DNA from: Bactericera cockerelli | Taxonomy: Eukaryota; Arthropoda; Insecta; Hemiptera; Triozidae | Assembly: GCA_024516035.1 (NCBI GenBank) | Contig: CM044959.1 | Span: 9,491,665-9,555,664, forward strand | Direction: 5' to 3' | Length of the DNA: 64,000 nucleotides | Part shown: piece by piece, positions 22,167 through 34,181 of the stretch | Layout of the letters: each line of letters starts with the position of its first letter | How positions within the stretch are numbered: position 1 is the stretch's first letter | Notes under the pieces: model-generated | The model's input: only the letters and a program-made list of their open reading frames with translations | The model's database searches: none | Told to the model about the DNA's origin: nothing | Program-made: the position numbers and the translations under genes

Positions 22167-25084
22167 ACGTATAGGGGACCAACAAGCTCTGTCAACCCTT
22201 TGAGCACCCTAAACCTACACCATGAAATCGTTTTTTAACCCTTACATCCATGGACACGAGGAAGACAAATAATCTAGATTCCAGAAAGATCTCCAACATG
22301 TGTCATCCCACGTCATTGGAAATCGTGATTAATTTCGTTCAAATTTAATGAGGATAACTTAATTGCCACATTTAATTTATTGTTAAACATCTACTTAACA
22401 ATAAACGGTTAGATAATGGATAATTGACACAGGAAAATCGTCAGTCACAGAAAATTTATGTGGAGAATCTTTCGCACAATTTAATCTTCCGGATAAAAGA
22501 AGTGATATAATGTCCCCCATTGTGATTTGCAATGATAATGCCTCATTAATAGTTCATTTAGAGTTATCAATACAATTAATCATAGGCCTTGGTAAACAAA
22601 TATAAAAACAAGGTGATTTATTCCAAAGAGGAATCAAAGAATGATCTCAGCAATTATTTTGTTTTTCCGCTTTGTTTTAGATTGTATGAAAAAAAAAACA
22701 ATAGATACCATATGTTTCTTCTTATTCATTGGCATGTGGGATCCATGAAAGTAGATTATGGACTGTAAACTCAAATTCATTTTCTTTTTTGTTCAAAACC
22801 GTTGTCTCCTTCAAAGTCTCATAATGATACTAAATATTCCCAAATTTTACCCTTTAAAACCGCCAAAAGAAATTTATTTCTATTTTTTACTTAGATTTAA
22901 GTAATTGCGACCTTTCTAAAAACACGTCTGTGGCACCTCTTCAATAGGCCCGGGGCCCCAAGATGGGTCTGAATTTGATGTCGTGTTCAATAATTTTGAG
23001 TTTAGGAAAAAGGCTTGGATAAAAACAAAGACTTCGTTACATAGCGAGATAGAGGTAAAGAGGGAATATGTATGGATGGAAATAGACAGATGAATAAGCT
23101 AATGTTACATGAATAACATGAATTCATTACAATATAACTTCTGGACAACTCGTCTATATTAAATATAATATCTAGTAAAGGGTTTCTTGGTCTCAGCGAG
23201 TTTCTTTCCATTCAATTTCTCAATCCAGTTAGAATAATGTCAACTATTCTGCTATTTCTCATCAGTACTGGTTCTCATTCATCAGGTTCTTCTACGATGT
23301 CCACAACCTGTGAAAAGCAACAACTGCGAGTAGATGTTGAACAACAACAACAACAACTTCATCAACAACACTAATCCTTCCTTTATTATTTCTGCCACCA
23401 TAGCCGTCACGACCAGTACTACTGTCAATAATAAGTTAGTAAACACTACTAAACACCTTCTCAATCGTAAAAAGCACAACTAATAATACCTATACTACTA
23501 ACTTACCAAGCTTCAAATTAACACAACAAATACCAACTATTACTACTATGTTACTAGCTTATATGTTTTAAACCCCTTAACACAACAACAATGACAACAA
23601 CAACAACAACAAACAAACAATTCTAGATGACAAAGGAAGCAACAAAGGCAGTCGGATTCCTGGGGAAACACAGATAGTCAAGACTCCCACAACAATAATG
23701 ACATTGTCATTTCTGTCATGCTAGCTATGGCTGTTGCAACACCTGGCGAAGGACTCAAGAAAAGCAAGCATGATATACTGGTTATGACCAGTTGGAGGAA
23801 ATATAATTCCACGTGTCAGCGAAACAGACAAGCAGACTATTTATTTTTTATGACGGTCGCTATCAATATACCTATGTACATTGATGTATCAGGACATTCA
23901 TTGATATATTACATACATTTATATATCGCTTTCAATTAATATATCAGGACCGGGCTTTAACCATCCATTCACTGAGGAAACCACCCAGTTACTCGAAGTA
24001 ACTTTATCCAGCCTGAGGGCACCGGGAACAGCTTGAGTGGGCTGGGAATTGCCATGACCATTATGAATGGATTCAAAATACAGAAGGGTCACCAATCTAT
24101 TTCCTCACCACGCTGAAGGTTGATTATATGCTTTGATCGGATCTTAACTGGTGGATGAGACAAAGGAATGGTTGATGGTTGATGGCTAACTATTTTTTTG
24201 GAACATGGTGAAACAAGTCTTCCACCAAATTTTATTTTATCATTTTTACAATTTGTAATCACAACTTGAAACCACCAACACAAAAATTCAAAGTATGATA
24301 GTCATATGTTTGAGCAGGTTAAAAGAAGACAAAATAACACTCAAAATACTGAAAATGTTGTTTAACAGAAGATATGGATTATCTGATTCAATTCCTAACA
24401 ATTTCATTATTTGGAAAGGCGTAAAAAATGACAATCATTGTTCTTTTTTGTTTAAGGTTTTCACGATTAAATCTGATTCGTTTAGAACCTATTGATAATA
24501 TCAGCTGAACTTTGAATAAAGTATTATAAAATTTTAGACCTGTTTGACTGCTGGAGTAAAGGGACTTTTCGGTCTTTCCTCGGCAGTATAAACTAGGTAT
24601 ATTCTATTCTATAATACTTTCTACTTAGTCTCATTCAGAATTTTTTTATGTTTGAACTAACATAAAGAAACATATCCCTGACATTGAAACATCTCCATTA
24701 GAAAATGAGCAATCAGTATCAAATGTTCACATTCCAAGCTATACCATTTCTCCTGTGATCGGAATAAATTTTAGTGTGGGAAATTCCTGATGAGTGTGAT
24801 AAAAAATTGATGTCATTCGAGGAATTGTAGACATCAGGAGAAAAATAAAAATGAAAACACTTGTCTTGTCAAATACATTTTGTTATAGGGGCGAAATTTC
24901 CTTGATCAACTGGAAATCATAAAATTAATGTGGGAAATACCTGGTGACTAATGGATATCATTCGAACAATCAAGATGCACTTAGTTTTCCAGTTATTTAT
25001 CTAAGAAAGTGGAAATGACATTATCGAGATAGTTTGTACTTATACTCATGGAAGAGACATATTATGTGCAATTTGCAGACTGTC
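22167..25084. other. intergenic, no gene supported
   Basis: It holds (CAA)n tracts at about 23340-23375 and 23577-23622, a TTTTTTAACCCTTACATCCA motif near 22230 (see 9443), and decayed family G body words at 23950-24060. Short frames have no motifs. Confidence 0.4.
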
Positions 25085-25790
25085 CTAACATATTACTTCC
25101 GAGAAATTTCTAATATTAGAAATCGGAAGTATTGTGTTCGTTTTTGTAAAAAAAAATATTTTTTTCATATTTCTGGACGTTTCATAACCTACTGAGTAAA
25201 TTTGGTTTTGTGTCCGTCTGTCGGTCCGTCGGTCTGTTAAAACGATTCCTTGTAACGCGCAAATCTCGGAAACTACTCGACCGATTTTGATGAAATTTTG
25301 CACACATCTAGGAGACATTCTGTAGATGGTCCTATTTTAAATTCATCGAATGCATACCAGCGATTCTAGGTGAAAGAGACCATGCGCCTGACCACTAACT
25401 TTTTACTTAAACGCTTATATCTCAAGAACGGTACACCCGATTTTGATAAAAGTTTGTATGTATATGCATATTATTGTTTTACATAGGTTATTTATATTTT
25501 TTTAAATTAATAATAATTTGACTCTGATATTTAAGAAAATCCGAAATTTTGGGCAAAAAAGTAAAAAAATAAGGACCACGACTTGCCGATACAGAATTTT
25601 TTGTGGAATTTAGAATGTAGAAAAAACGATATTCTACCATATAAAATAAATTTGAAGAAAATCGGTTGAGCCGTTTTGGAGATACAAGTAATTTTCTATA
25701 AAATCTCAAAATTAGCACGTGTTTACAATGTGAAGCAATCACGAGGAAGTATTGTGTCCATAATTGGCAGTGTTTTTTTTATGAGTGTTT
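25085..25790 (+). mobile_element. repeat family K, longest copy
   Basis: It opens with a fold-back (ACTTCCG ... CGGAAGT around the perfect palindrome ATTTCTAATATTAGAAAT at 25106-25123), then (GTCNGTC)n near 25213-25240. CTACTCGACCGATTTTGATG follows, a CCGATTTTGAT phrase found in many insect DNA repeats. It ends with AATCACGAGGAAGTATTGTG. It is non-coding. Partial copies lie at 20581-20790 and, inverted, at 7500-7680. Confidence 0.6.
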
Positions 25791-26410
25791 CACAGAATTT
25801 TTTTTTTCGTAGTCATGAAACAGGAGCTATTGTAGACGCTTGTGGTCTCTGTTGTAACCTGCCCATCCCGTAGTATGCCTCCCCTCTGATGGGCGAGAAG
25901 TGACACAATACTTCCCATTTAGACGCTGGCTCATCACGAGTTCACCGGAAGGTATCCCTTACAAACAACTACGTAAAAACAGATTTTGAATACATTTTTT
26001 TTTTATATTTTTACAGGAGGGATACTTTGTCAAGTAACGTCATATTTTTTTTTTTACATTTTTTTTTGTTGATGCGGGATCTGGGACCTTCCGCATGGCA
26101 AGTGAGTTCTTAACTCCTGAGCTATTCGTGCGCTCATATTGTTTTCGAACTGTCACTAACGTTAACGTGGTGAATCAAAGTCACAGGTAGCAGGTTGATG
26201 TGTGTCTGAGTCTGTCTCCTATCATGGAGGTCTTTGTTGCGGTAATGATGGAAAGCACCCTGACCTGTCATGAGTGAGGAGAGTAGGAAGTGTGTCCAAA
26301 TTCCACCTGATGTCCCCCCAAGAGATTAAGATCATTAGTGACATCTGGCACATACATCTTCCTACTTCCTAGTTGCTTTAACACCTCAGCCAGATCAATT
26401 TATAATAAAA
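25791..26410 (-). mobile_element. tRNA-headed SINE family F with 5' extension block
   Basis: On the minus strand: a 270-bp block (about 26410-26137), then the tRNA-like head GAGCGCACGAATAGCTCAGG, the GCCATGCGGAAGGTCCCAG region, and the body (AAGGGATACCTTCCGGTGAA-like, GGCATACTACGGGATGGGC, CAGGAGC). Its mate is 55994-56560 on the opposite strand. The 5' block of the two is nearly identical. Confidence 0.75.
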
Positions 26411-26530
26411 GACCGAATTTATACTGCCCAACTTAGGTGCTTTAACATCTCAGCTTGATCAATTTATAATAAAAGGCCTAATTTATATTCTCCGAATCCA
26501 GATTAAAACTAACTTCTTTATTTTCTCTTT
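26411..26530. repeat. two ~60-bp direct units
   Basis: GGTGCTTTAACATCTCAGCT, TGATCAATTTATAATAAAAG, then RCCNAATTTATA and TGCC occur twice in a row (about 26377-26437 and 26440-26500). A related inverted unit is at 32345-32415. Confidence 0.6.
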
Positions 26531-26750
26531 TTTTTGATTTAACGTCGTTTTTAACTGCATGGTCATATCACGACGGGGGTTTTACCCTCCATTGGCAGGA
26601 AACTGACAAACCTGCTATCCATATTTAACCTCACCCAGCATGGGTTGGGTCGGAATGCCAGCATCACCAAGTCTTCACCTGGCTGAACGTTGCTTATCTT
26701 TGGTGATCCTACGAGAACCAGTGAATTCAACGCGCCAGCGACGCTGGCTT
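26531..26750 (-). mobile_element. 5S-headed SINE, family G
   Basis: On the minus strand it runs AGCCAGCGTCGCTGGCGCG, CACTGGTTCTCGTAGGATCA, the body CCCAACCCATGCTGGGTGAG-like and CAGTTAAAAACGACGTTAAA at the end. The T-run on its left is the tail. Confidence 0.8.
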
Positions 26751-26839
26751 TTTTTCTTTTTAAATATGATTGTCTTTTTTTTCCCAAACAGCAGCTACAG
26801 TAGTCGCTTGTGGTAACTTGCGCATCCATAGTGACATAA

Positions 26840-27200
26840 TACTTCCCATTTAGGTGCTGGGACTCAATACTACATCAATTCAAATTTTCAACACTACCTA
26901 AATCAAATTATTTTTTCTGGGTGCTTTGACACACAAAATCAATTCATACTGCTAAAGTGCTTTGATACTTCAGCTAGATCATTGCATACTCCTTCAGATA
27001 AATCACTATAGTAATATATATTTCAACCTTCCTGTACATCAACAGGTTGCCATATGACAAAGGATACCTTATAAAACTTTTTAAAACAATATACTAATTA
27101 AAACATTAAACATACTTCCTAGGTACTTTCATACTTTGCAAGATACTTCCTATGTGCCACAGTTTGTAAGCTAGATCATACTTCCTAGCTTCTTGGCAAG
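26840..27200. repeat. degenerate ~50-60-bp repeats
   Basis: GTGCTTTGACAC, GTGCTTTGATACTTCAGCTA, GTACTTTCATACTTTGCAAG and GCTAGATCATACTTCCTAG recur at irregular spacing and resemble the 26377-26500 units, with strong decay. Confidence 0.4.
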
Positions 27201-28440
27201 TTTGAAAACCCCTAATTACCTTCAGTATAGTTATGAAATATTGAATTATATTCCATGGACCAAGTTTACACTCTATGAGGCATTGAATTGTATTCCATCC
27301 ATAGAGCTGGAAAAGAGGGAAGTCTCATGAATCTACTTCACCGTGTCAAGGACGCCATTCCGGGTTCAACGGTTCTTTTTGAACTTGGCGTTTCTTCAAT
27401 ACCCAGACTTCGCACAGGTTCTTCCACTGTATCTCCTATAACATATTTCCATGGAGTATGCTCAGTCTTCTGTTTTCTTTTAGGAACGCCCCTTCAATGT
27501 TGATCATCCATCAAAGTTGGCTATGCCTGATCTAACTTCAATATATTGACTTGATATACATACCTACTACCAAAATAGCGAAACCTTTAAATCATGAAGG
27601 GTATCATTATTACTACATCCACTTCCTTTCCAAAAACCTTGGGACCAAAACAAACCCAATATCCAAGGAATGGTGGTCAAAATCATTTTATTGGTACGTC
27701 TCTTTTGGTTAATTGAGATGCCTGAATAGATAACAAGTGGTCATAAAATATCAGAAGTCAGCGAGATACTTGCAAGCAGGAAGTTGCTGGTTCGACCATG
27801 ATAAATAAAATTGCATTTCAGAACTGTACGAGTATGCTTTAATTGATTTTTTGATTGATAAATGGCTCTTAGCTCTTTTGACCAATGGCAGGGCTCTAAT
27901 ATACCACCAACTTTTTTAAATCAAAATAGTAGAAAGATTTTTATAAATTACTGTGGTAATTATAAATAACAACTTTGTTTTAATCTTTTATAGGTATGTC
28001 TATTTACATCATTTTTGTTTTGTGCTCTTTTTTTTTTCTTTTGAAATTATAAGTCTGAGCAGTTCTTTAAAGCAAAGTTTTATTAGGAAAAGTCTTTTTG
28101 TGACATTTATTCTATAAAAGATTAAAGAGGAAAGGTCAGTTAATGGCGTGAATATTTAAAACTATTACCTTTTGATGAGAACAAAATAATAAGCTCAAAA
28201 CAGCTGTCCAGGTATGTTCTGATATTTATGTTCAACCAGTACAACTTCTCACTTTTCTGCAGAAAAAGCTGATTTACTGATTAGATAGAGATCTAAGATT
28301 ATTATCTATATCATTTATAACAAGTGCAAAAGTTTCCTCCCTCACAGTTGTTCTGATGAAGACTTCATTAGTTCCAACTTCCAACACCTGCAGTCTAACA
28401 TCAACCACTGATAGTGATGGACACATCATCCACTCTTGCT
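27201..28440. other. intergenic, no gene supported
   Basis: The frame 27288-27503 and its opposite-strand partner are both open and lack motifs. Nothing else is seen. Confidence 0.4.
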
Positions 28441-28619
28441 TCTTCTTTCACTTTGTCTTTTTGCACCTACTTGGGGTCGGGATTGTTCAACCTCCTTTTC
28501 CTCATGGTTGAGGTCCACATTTATACTACTTTATACTACTACATTTTATAAAATAACCATTTTATAGTGTGTGCATTCATGTAGATCTATAGTACAACTT
28601 CTCACTTTTCTGTGTATAC

Positions 28620-28795
28620 TTTCTGACCATAGGCAATAACCCCAACCTTTAGTTAGAACATAATAATATTATTTATAAAGGGAAAATTATTTTTTTATTG
28701 TTTATATGTATTGTTTGCATTTTTGTCTAAATTCTTTGTCATTATTATTTGCTCACATGTCTTTGTTAGTAATTTTTTTAATAATAATAAAATAC
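28620..28795 (+). repeat. repeat family J copy
   Basis: ATAGGCAATAACCCCAACCT, TTTAGTTAGAACATA, a T-rich stretch and a terminal TTTAATAATAATAA match 214-405. Confidence 0.6.
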
Positions 28796-29549
28796 TGATT
28801 GAAAACTGTTTATCTGACATGATAATTATACAGAAAGACGTATCCTGTTAGATGACAGTTGACTTAGACTTGACATTATGATGTCTCATAAAATCACGGC
28901 TTTCTTTGTAGAAAGAGGTGTCTCATTGGATGCCTATACTGTCAGAAATGAAACATGACGTCTCATAAATGAGACACATGCTTTGGAAGCTGCAATGACA
29001 AAAACTGTGGAATGGTATTTGGTAGCATGCACTTTTTTTTGGTAACAAATATCTTGTTTTGGTCTTTCGTTCTTTGTTTCTTTTACAAAATAGGTAACAA
29101 TGGTTATTATTGTGAAGGAGGCACATCTTGTGTAGTTTTAAGGCATCTTTGTGTAGTTTCTGCATTGGCAGGCAAAGCCATTCCATATAGACATAAGGTT
29201 TTTGTGTAGTTCCTAGCTAAGGAAACTCGAACAAAATAGAACTTTTCCACTTGAGTTTGCTGAAGACCATCACTCTCCCCCCAAGTTGGTTATAACAAAA
29301 ACAACAACAATGTCTCATCAGACGTGACACATGTTTTGGAAGATGAAATGACAAACACATAAACTGTTGAATGGTATTTGGTAGCATGCTGTTTTTAAAG
29401 GATGTTGGCATAAGACTGTATGATTCATCAGGAGAGAAAAGGTCAACCTCCTTTTTGAAGCAGAGGATTTCTCTGAGTATCCAGAGAAAAAATGCGGCAG
29501 CTCTTATGGGCACAGTTCCTCGTTCCTCAGACTTGGAGGGATTTTTTCA
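28796..29549. other. intergenic with a direct repeat
   Basis: AACTGTGGAATGGTATTTGG plus TAGCATGC at about 29003-29030 recurs as AACTGTTGAATGGTATTTGG plus TAGCATGC at about 29360-29390, each after a GAGACACATG/GTGACACATG phrase. It is a duplicated segment of unknown origin. Confidence 0.5.
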
Positions 29550-29783
29550 TCTTCTCAATATATAAATGTCAAAGTCACTGACTGACTGACTGATCATCAC
29601 TGTTTCTCCGAACTGGTAAGTCCTAGGAAGCTGAAATTTGGTAGATAGCTTTGTCTTATAGTCTAGATGTGCAATAAGAAGGGATTTTTCGAAATTCCTA
29701 CTACAACACCTGCCATTGGCGAAAAAGGATTTTTTGCTTTCACGGCCATGCCTCAGCCCGCAAAGCGGGCGACAGTCCGCTAG
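29550..29783 (+). mobile_element. non-autonomous Helitron-like element, copy 1
   Basis: The 234-bp unit begins TCTTCTCAATATATAAATG and ends CTAG. A 3' hairpin GCCCGCAAAGCGGGC sits 10 nt before the CTAG. The host base is A on the left (29549) and T on the right (29784), the A/T insertion expected of Helitrons (family knowledge). There is no coding capacity. Confidence 0.8.
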
Positions 29784-30473
29784 TATTTTATAAATAGTCA
29801 AATGCTGTTTTTTGGTAACAAACATGTTGCTATTGGTAACCGTCTTCAATATCACGGTATACTCAGCATTTTCTGTAGACTTGGAAAAGGTCCCAAAGCA
29901 CTGGATCTAGAAGTCCATACAATTCACCATCGTGTGTGAGGTATCTCTGTCCGATCTTTCTCACGGAAATTTTATAATTCCTGACAAAGAAGAAACTTTT
30001 CTATTGCAGTTAAACATGTCATTAGCAAATACAGGCAGAAACTGTATCGCTAATTCTATGTATTATTTATCAATCTGATCCCAAAAGCGTCAATGGCTGA
30101 TGTAGGATTATAGCAAGAGATTTTATACAGGATGGTCAAATTTGTCGTTGAAAATTTCAGAGTCAATGTTTGAGGAAATTAAAAAATAATGTCAGATTTT
30201 GTTTGAAAAAGTTCTTTTTTGAGGCATTTTAAAAATGCTTTTTAAAATAGTGCAACAATGAATTAGGGCGAAATTAATAGACATTTTTGTTATACCTCTG
30301 TGTATGAAGTATAGATTTTGTGTGGACTGAATTGAATTTGTGATCTCTGTTTTCAGATTTTATTAACTATTGATTTCGTCCTAGAATCATAGTAAAGATG
30401 TACCACTTTTCGACTGGTTGACATACAATTTGAGAAAAACATGATACCCTAGAAGTAGAGCATTCACGCACTG
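29784..30473. other. intergenic, no feature seen
   Basis: AT-rich, with nothing I can support. Confidence 0.4.
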
Positions 30474-30800
30474 ATATTAGAAATTTAATTTAGGTAGTCA
30501 CTGTGGCAGAGCGAGTTAGCGCGCTAGGCATTGCACACATGGTGACCTGGGTTCGATTCCCAGCGGGGGAGGATTTTTTCTGCTCTGTACTTGGATGTTC
30601 GGGGTCCACTCATACCTCGTGAGGAAAAATGAGTAGCTGCTTTAATGTGAAGCAGCGACCAGTGGCAGAATCTTAGGCAAAAAAATAATACAAGATATTG
30701 TAAATTAAAGTGGTAAAGTCCTATGATTCTGCGCCACCCACTAAAATTGTGACATAATAACACAAAGAAAAAGCATTATTATTATTATATTAGAAATTTA
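30474..30800 (+). mobile_element. tRNA-headed SINE family A with 14-bp target-site duplication
   Basis: ATATTAGAAATTTA is at 30474-30487 and again at 30787-30800. The element between begins AATTTAGGTAGTCACTGTGG and carries a tRNA-like B box (GGTTCGATTCC). Its body holds CTGCTCTGTACTTGGATGTT and its tail is AATTGTGACATAATAACACA then (ATT)n. Related copies lie at 35401-35707 and 44208-44488. Confidence 0.9.
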
Positions 30801-31222
30801 AAACTCCGGATGGTTCATAACATTTTTAAAAAAATAATCCGCTTTAATTTTAGTCTCAGGATTTCCTCTGATAGTCTAGAAAAAAAGCTTGGACACCTGA
30901 TATGCACTATCAATCTGGTTGCTCCAGTCATTTTCCGTATTCGTGTGGTTTACCGGAGTTCAGGAAAATCAAGGGTGCATACATAGTTGCTTCCACCCTG
31001 GCAATAAACCGCCATAGTTGGGTGGAATCAGCCGTGATCTTGACAAGTTGGTCTGTATGCTCTATCCTTATATCCCTTAAGCTGTCAAATACAGCACGAA
31101 TCCACTTTTCTCTTGCAGTTTCCGTAGATATAAAAGACGGAAACTGATAGAGAGATGTTGATGATTAATTTTTATACATTTTATGTAGTAGAAGAAGAAG
31201 AATATGAAGAACAATATGATCA
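30801..31222. other. intergenic, no gene supported
   Basis: An 81-codon frame at 30902-31147 shows no motif. Not called. Confidence 0.4.
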
Positions 31223-31337
31223 TTTTGTAAGGGATACCTTCCAGTGCACTCGTGTTGACCTATCACCTAAATAGGAAGTATTGTGTCACTTCTTGCCCAT
31301 CAGAAGAGAGACATACTACGGGATGGGCAAAACATGG
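31223..31337 (+). mobile_element. SINE family F body fragment
   Basis: TTGTAAGGGATACCTTCCAG, AGGAAGTATTGTGTCACTTC and CATACTACGGGATGGGCAAA match the F body at 38552-38660. The head is missing. Confidence 0.75.
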
Positions 31338-31481
31338 TGTTCAAATCAATTAAATACGAAACCCCATGTCCTTCAGTTCAAAATCGTAATGGATTTTATG
31401 CTTAAGGAGACCATTTCAGGTGAACAAACCCAACGCCTATTCGTGATTCATGGTTTTCACTAGTGGGGATAAGTGGTTAAC

Positions 31482-31692
31482 AATAATAATAATAATATCG
31501 TCTTATTTATACTGCCCGATTAGGACTATTTAAGTCCCATTATTCCAGCACTAAGCCCAAGTCAGATTATTGTGTAGTAAAAATCACAAATGGGAGGATA
31601 ACTTGTCATGTCCCGGCTGGGTTTCAAATCCACGACCTCTGGAATCTCTAGATTCACAGAGTGCCGCCTTTACCACTGAGCTACCGGAAAAG
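31482..31692 (-). mobile_element. tRNA-headed SINE, family C
   Basis: On the minus strand: TCTTTTCCGGTAGCTCAGTG, a B-box-like GGATTTGAAACCCAGC, ATGACAAGTTATCCTCCCAT, and the tail CGGGCAGTATAAATAAGACG followed by (ATT)n. Confidence 0.8.
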
Positions 31693-32080
31693 ACAACACT
31701 TCAGACTTCAGGTGAACAAACCCTAAGCCTGGTTTTTGATTCGTGATTCCCACTTGTCCGGACAAGTGGTTAGCGCAATGAACTCTGAGTCAAGTGGTCC
31801 AAGTTAAGTTCTGGTTCTCATTCCAGCAATAAATCTAAGTCTCAAAATCCCCAAATCTCCTTTTCAACCGTCAAATTAAAGAAATTCCAGAACTAAAATT
31901 CAATCAAGTTAAAACGCCTAAAAAGGGAAAAAATCAATCTCTTTCTTTACTGAGCGTCTACTTGTCTCAATGGATCAATATATCACACAGATCACATTAT
32001 ACTTTTCAGACCACGCATTTACTACCTATTTAATTCCAGTCTATTTCATTGATCCGATTTCAGCTCATCAAATCATCACA

Positions 32081-32292
32081 GCCAGCGTCAATGGCGCGTT
32101 CAATGCACCGGTTCTCGTAGGATTACAGAAGTCAAGCAATGTCCAGTGAGGTGAAGACTTTGTGATGCTTGCATTCCGGTCCAACCCAGGTTGGGTGAGT
32201 TTTTTGTGAGTAGCAGCTTTGTGAGTTTCCTGTAAATGGGAGGTAACAATCCCGTCGTGATATGACCACACAGTTGAAAGCGACGTTCAACC
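32081..32292 (+). mobile_element. 5S-headed SINE, family G
   Basis: GCCAGCGTCAATGGCGCGTT, CACCGGTTCTCGTAGGATTA, GTCAAGCAATGTCCAGTGAG, then the body with CCAGGTTGGGTGAG and CGTCGTGATATGACCACACA. The 5' half parallels eukaryotic 5S rRNA. There is no long poly-A; the tail is A/G-rich. Confidence 0.8.
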
Positions 32293-32344
32293 AAGAAGAA
32301 GAGAAAATAAAGAAGAAGTTAGTTGTTTTAATCTGGTATTCGGG

Positions 32345-32415
32345 CAATATAAATTAGGTCTTTTATTATAAATTGATCAAGCTGAGGTGTTAAAGCACCT
32401 AGGTCGGGCAGTATA
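32345..32415 (-). repeat. unit related to 26377-26500
   Basis: TTTTATTATAAATTGATCAA, GCTGAGGTGTTAAAGCACC and CGGGCAGTATAAA on the plus strand are the inverse of the 26.4-kb units. Confidence 0.6.
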
Positions 32416-32490
32416 AAAAAAATCATTATCATCATTGTCTGAAATAGATCTGGAGAAGAGAATCGTGCTCCTCACATTAAGACCCTCTCA

Positions 32491-32697
32491 TTAAAGGGCT
32501 ATAAAACCGACGCAATCCTCGGGCATTCCAACGTGTCCAACCATCGCTCTGGCAATCTCATTAGACCGGACAGCCTGACATGGTTCATAAGGCGCAACAG
32601 GTGTTTCCATATTATTCATCGCGATGGAAAACTTAGCGTGTGGATCGTTTTTCATAACTTTTAAACAAAATCCAGAGAATTTCAAGGCCACCACATC
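32491..32697 (-). pseudogene. orphan protein-like frame
   Basis: The minus-strand frame reads VVALKFSGFCLKVMKNDPHA, then PVAPYEPCQAVRSNEIARA and GMPEDCVGFIAL before a TAA. It is closed upstream by a stop right before Asp-Val, and no ATG fits. Composition is less AT-biased than the surroundings and looks coding. It could be a lone exon or a relic of a host or transposon gene. I do not recognise the family. Confidence 0.25.
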
Positions 32698-32807
32698 TTA
32701 ATTGATTCATTGAGTAGGTGGGTGGAGACAGGAGAGCTATAGGGTGGTGGAAAAGCTTCGCAACTTTCAATGATATGGTTTGCACCTATCATTTATAATC
32801 ATCATCA

Positions 32808-33003
32808 TCATAGCGTGGCGTCATCGTGAACGATGGTAGCCAGACAGTGAAGGAATGACTCGGCACTTCTACCACTGTCTTTACAAGGAGGCTAATAATT
32901 GACAAGGGCCCCCAGAACCAAGCCAATGCTGGTCTACTCCCTGTTTATAGTCCCCCAGCCAGACTGCTGGTCTACTCCCTGTTTATAGTCCCCCAGCCAG
33001 ACT
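32808..33003 (-). repeat. repeat family I copy with tandem 38-bp end
   Basis: This is the inverse of 1883-2058. The end segment GCTGGTCTACTCCCTGTTTA plus TAGTCCCCCAGCCAGACT is doubled (32928-32965 and 32966-33003). Confidence 0.8.
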
Positions 33004-33010
33004 TTATGAT

Positions 33011-33040
33011 AGTCTTATAAAATATTTATTTTATAAGACT
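33011..33040. repeat. perfect 14-bp palindrome
   Basis: AGTCTTATAAAATA, TT, then TATTTTATAAGACT. It overlaps the start of the 45-bp direct repeat. Confidence 0.85.
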
Positions 33041-33080
33041 GCCAATTCGCTGAAAAACCCTCGTGGTGTCACCCTGTCAC
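33036..33080 (+). repeat. 45-bp direct repeat, left copy
   Basis: It begins AGACTGCCAATTCGCTGAAA and ends GGTGTCACCCTGTCAC. It matches 36490-36534 with one mismatch, in the same orientation, on the two sides of the inverted repeat. Confidence 0.85.
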
Positions 33081-33151
33081 AAATAAATGAGACTTTTTTC
33101 ATACTGTGAGAGTAAAGGGACTTTCAACAATAGTTTGGAGGTTTGCAACTA

Positions 33152-34181
33152 TAGCCCAGGCAAATTAGTGCTAAAATGGGGTCTAGCGGCAAAAAATTGC
33201 TCAATAGCTGGAAATCGTTTTAAACCCTTAAAGGGGTCCTGAATAATGGGTATATGAGTTTGCGACGGATTTTAGGTTGTGCTTCCGAGTTTAGGGCCTA
33301 AATAGTGCAAATTTTTTGCACTTTTTTTAAAATTGCGCTTATAACTCAAAATGTATTTATTCTACAGAAAATTTTACTCAGTTCTTATCTAAGGAGCATA
33401 AAATTATGCGTCTAATGACGTTTGAATCATTAAAATAAGTTAAGCCGTTCAGGCACAATCGCTCCTCAAAGATGGGTGGTTTTTTCAAGCATAGCTCAAA
33501 TTTTGAAAATTCTCAACTTTCAACGCCTGTAAGTCAAAAAGGACTGCACCAATTGAAAAAATTAATAGAATTAAACTTGTAGAAAATGTAATTTTAAGTA
33601 AAATACTGTTTGAATTTTGAAATTTGCTCACTCCAGTGCTGAGATATGAATTTTAAACCGAAAGAGTTCCTAGCGCCAAATTTTCGCTAAGGCAGTGCAA
33701 CGCAAAAAACTTCGTCTGAACTCTAAAATTATCACATTCTTACAACTTTTCAAGCAAAACTGAACGTTATCTACTGAATTCAGTCGAATAGGTAGTTTAA
33801 AATTTTGAGAAACTTGCACTGAATTTTACTAAGATCTGTTTACTGAACATGTGATTTCAAGACAGCAGGCACACTATGGAGGATGTAACTTGTTTTATAT
33901 GCGGGAACATTGTGCAAGAAGGAGCGGATAGAGGAATATTAAAGGAAAAGTCACTTTGAACGTTCATTGAGGCCAGCAGGAGGAGGAATGATGGGCATCA
34001 CACGTGGTTACAGACTCAGAAATCTGTTATACTTCACGAGAAGTATCGCAAAGGTGTCTACACGAAGGAGTCAAACATTGTAAAGGCCGAAAAAGAAGCA
34101 GGAAACGGAAGCCGTGTGACAAGAGGCCGTGAGGAAATACCAAAATTCAACTTTAAGGAGCTCTGCTTCTACTGTGGAAAA
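33152..34181 (+). repeat. long inverted repeat, left arm
   Basis: From TAGCCCAGGCAAATTAGTGC to CTACTGTGGAAAA. The reverse complement lies at 35129-36475. The arms differ by a 10-bp indel (at about 33173-33182), a SINE present only on the right, and few substitutions. Confidence 0.9.

Noticed and set aside
27288..27503. Protein-like frames on both strands
   Set aside because: Both strands are open over the same short stretch without motifs, so neither can be preferred.
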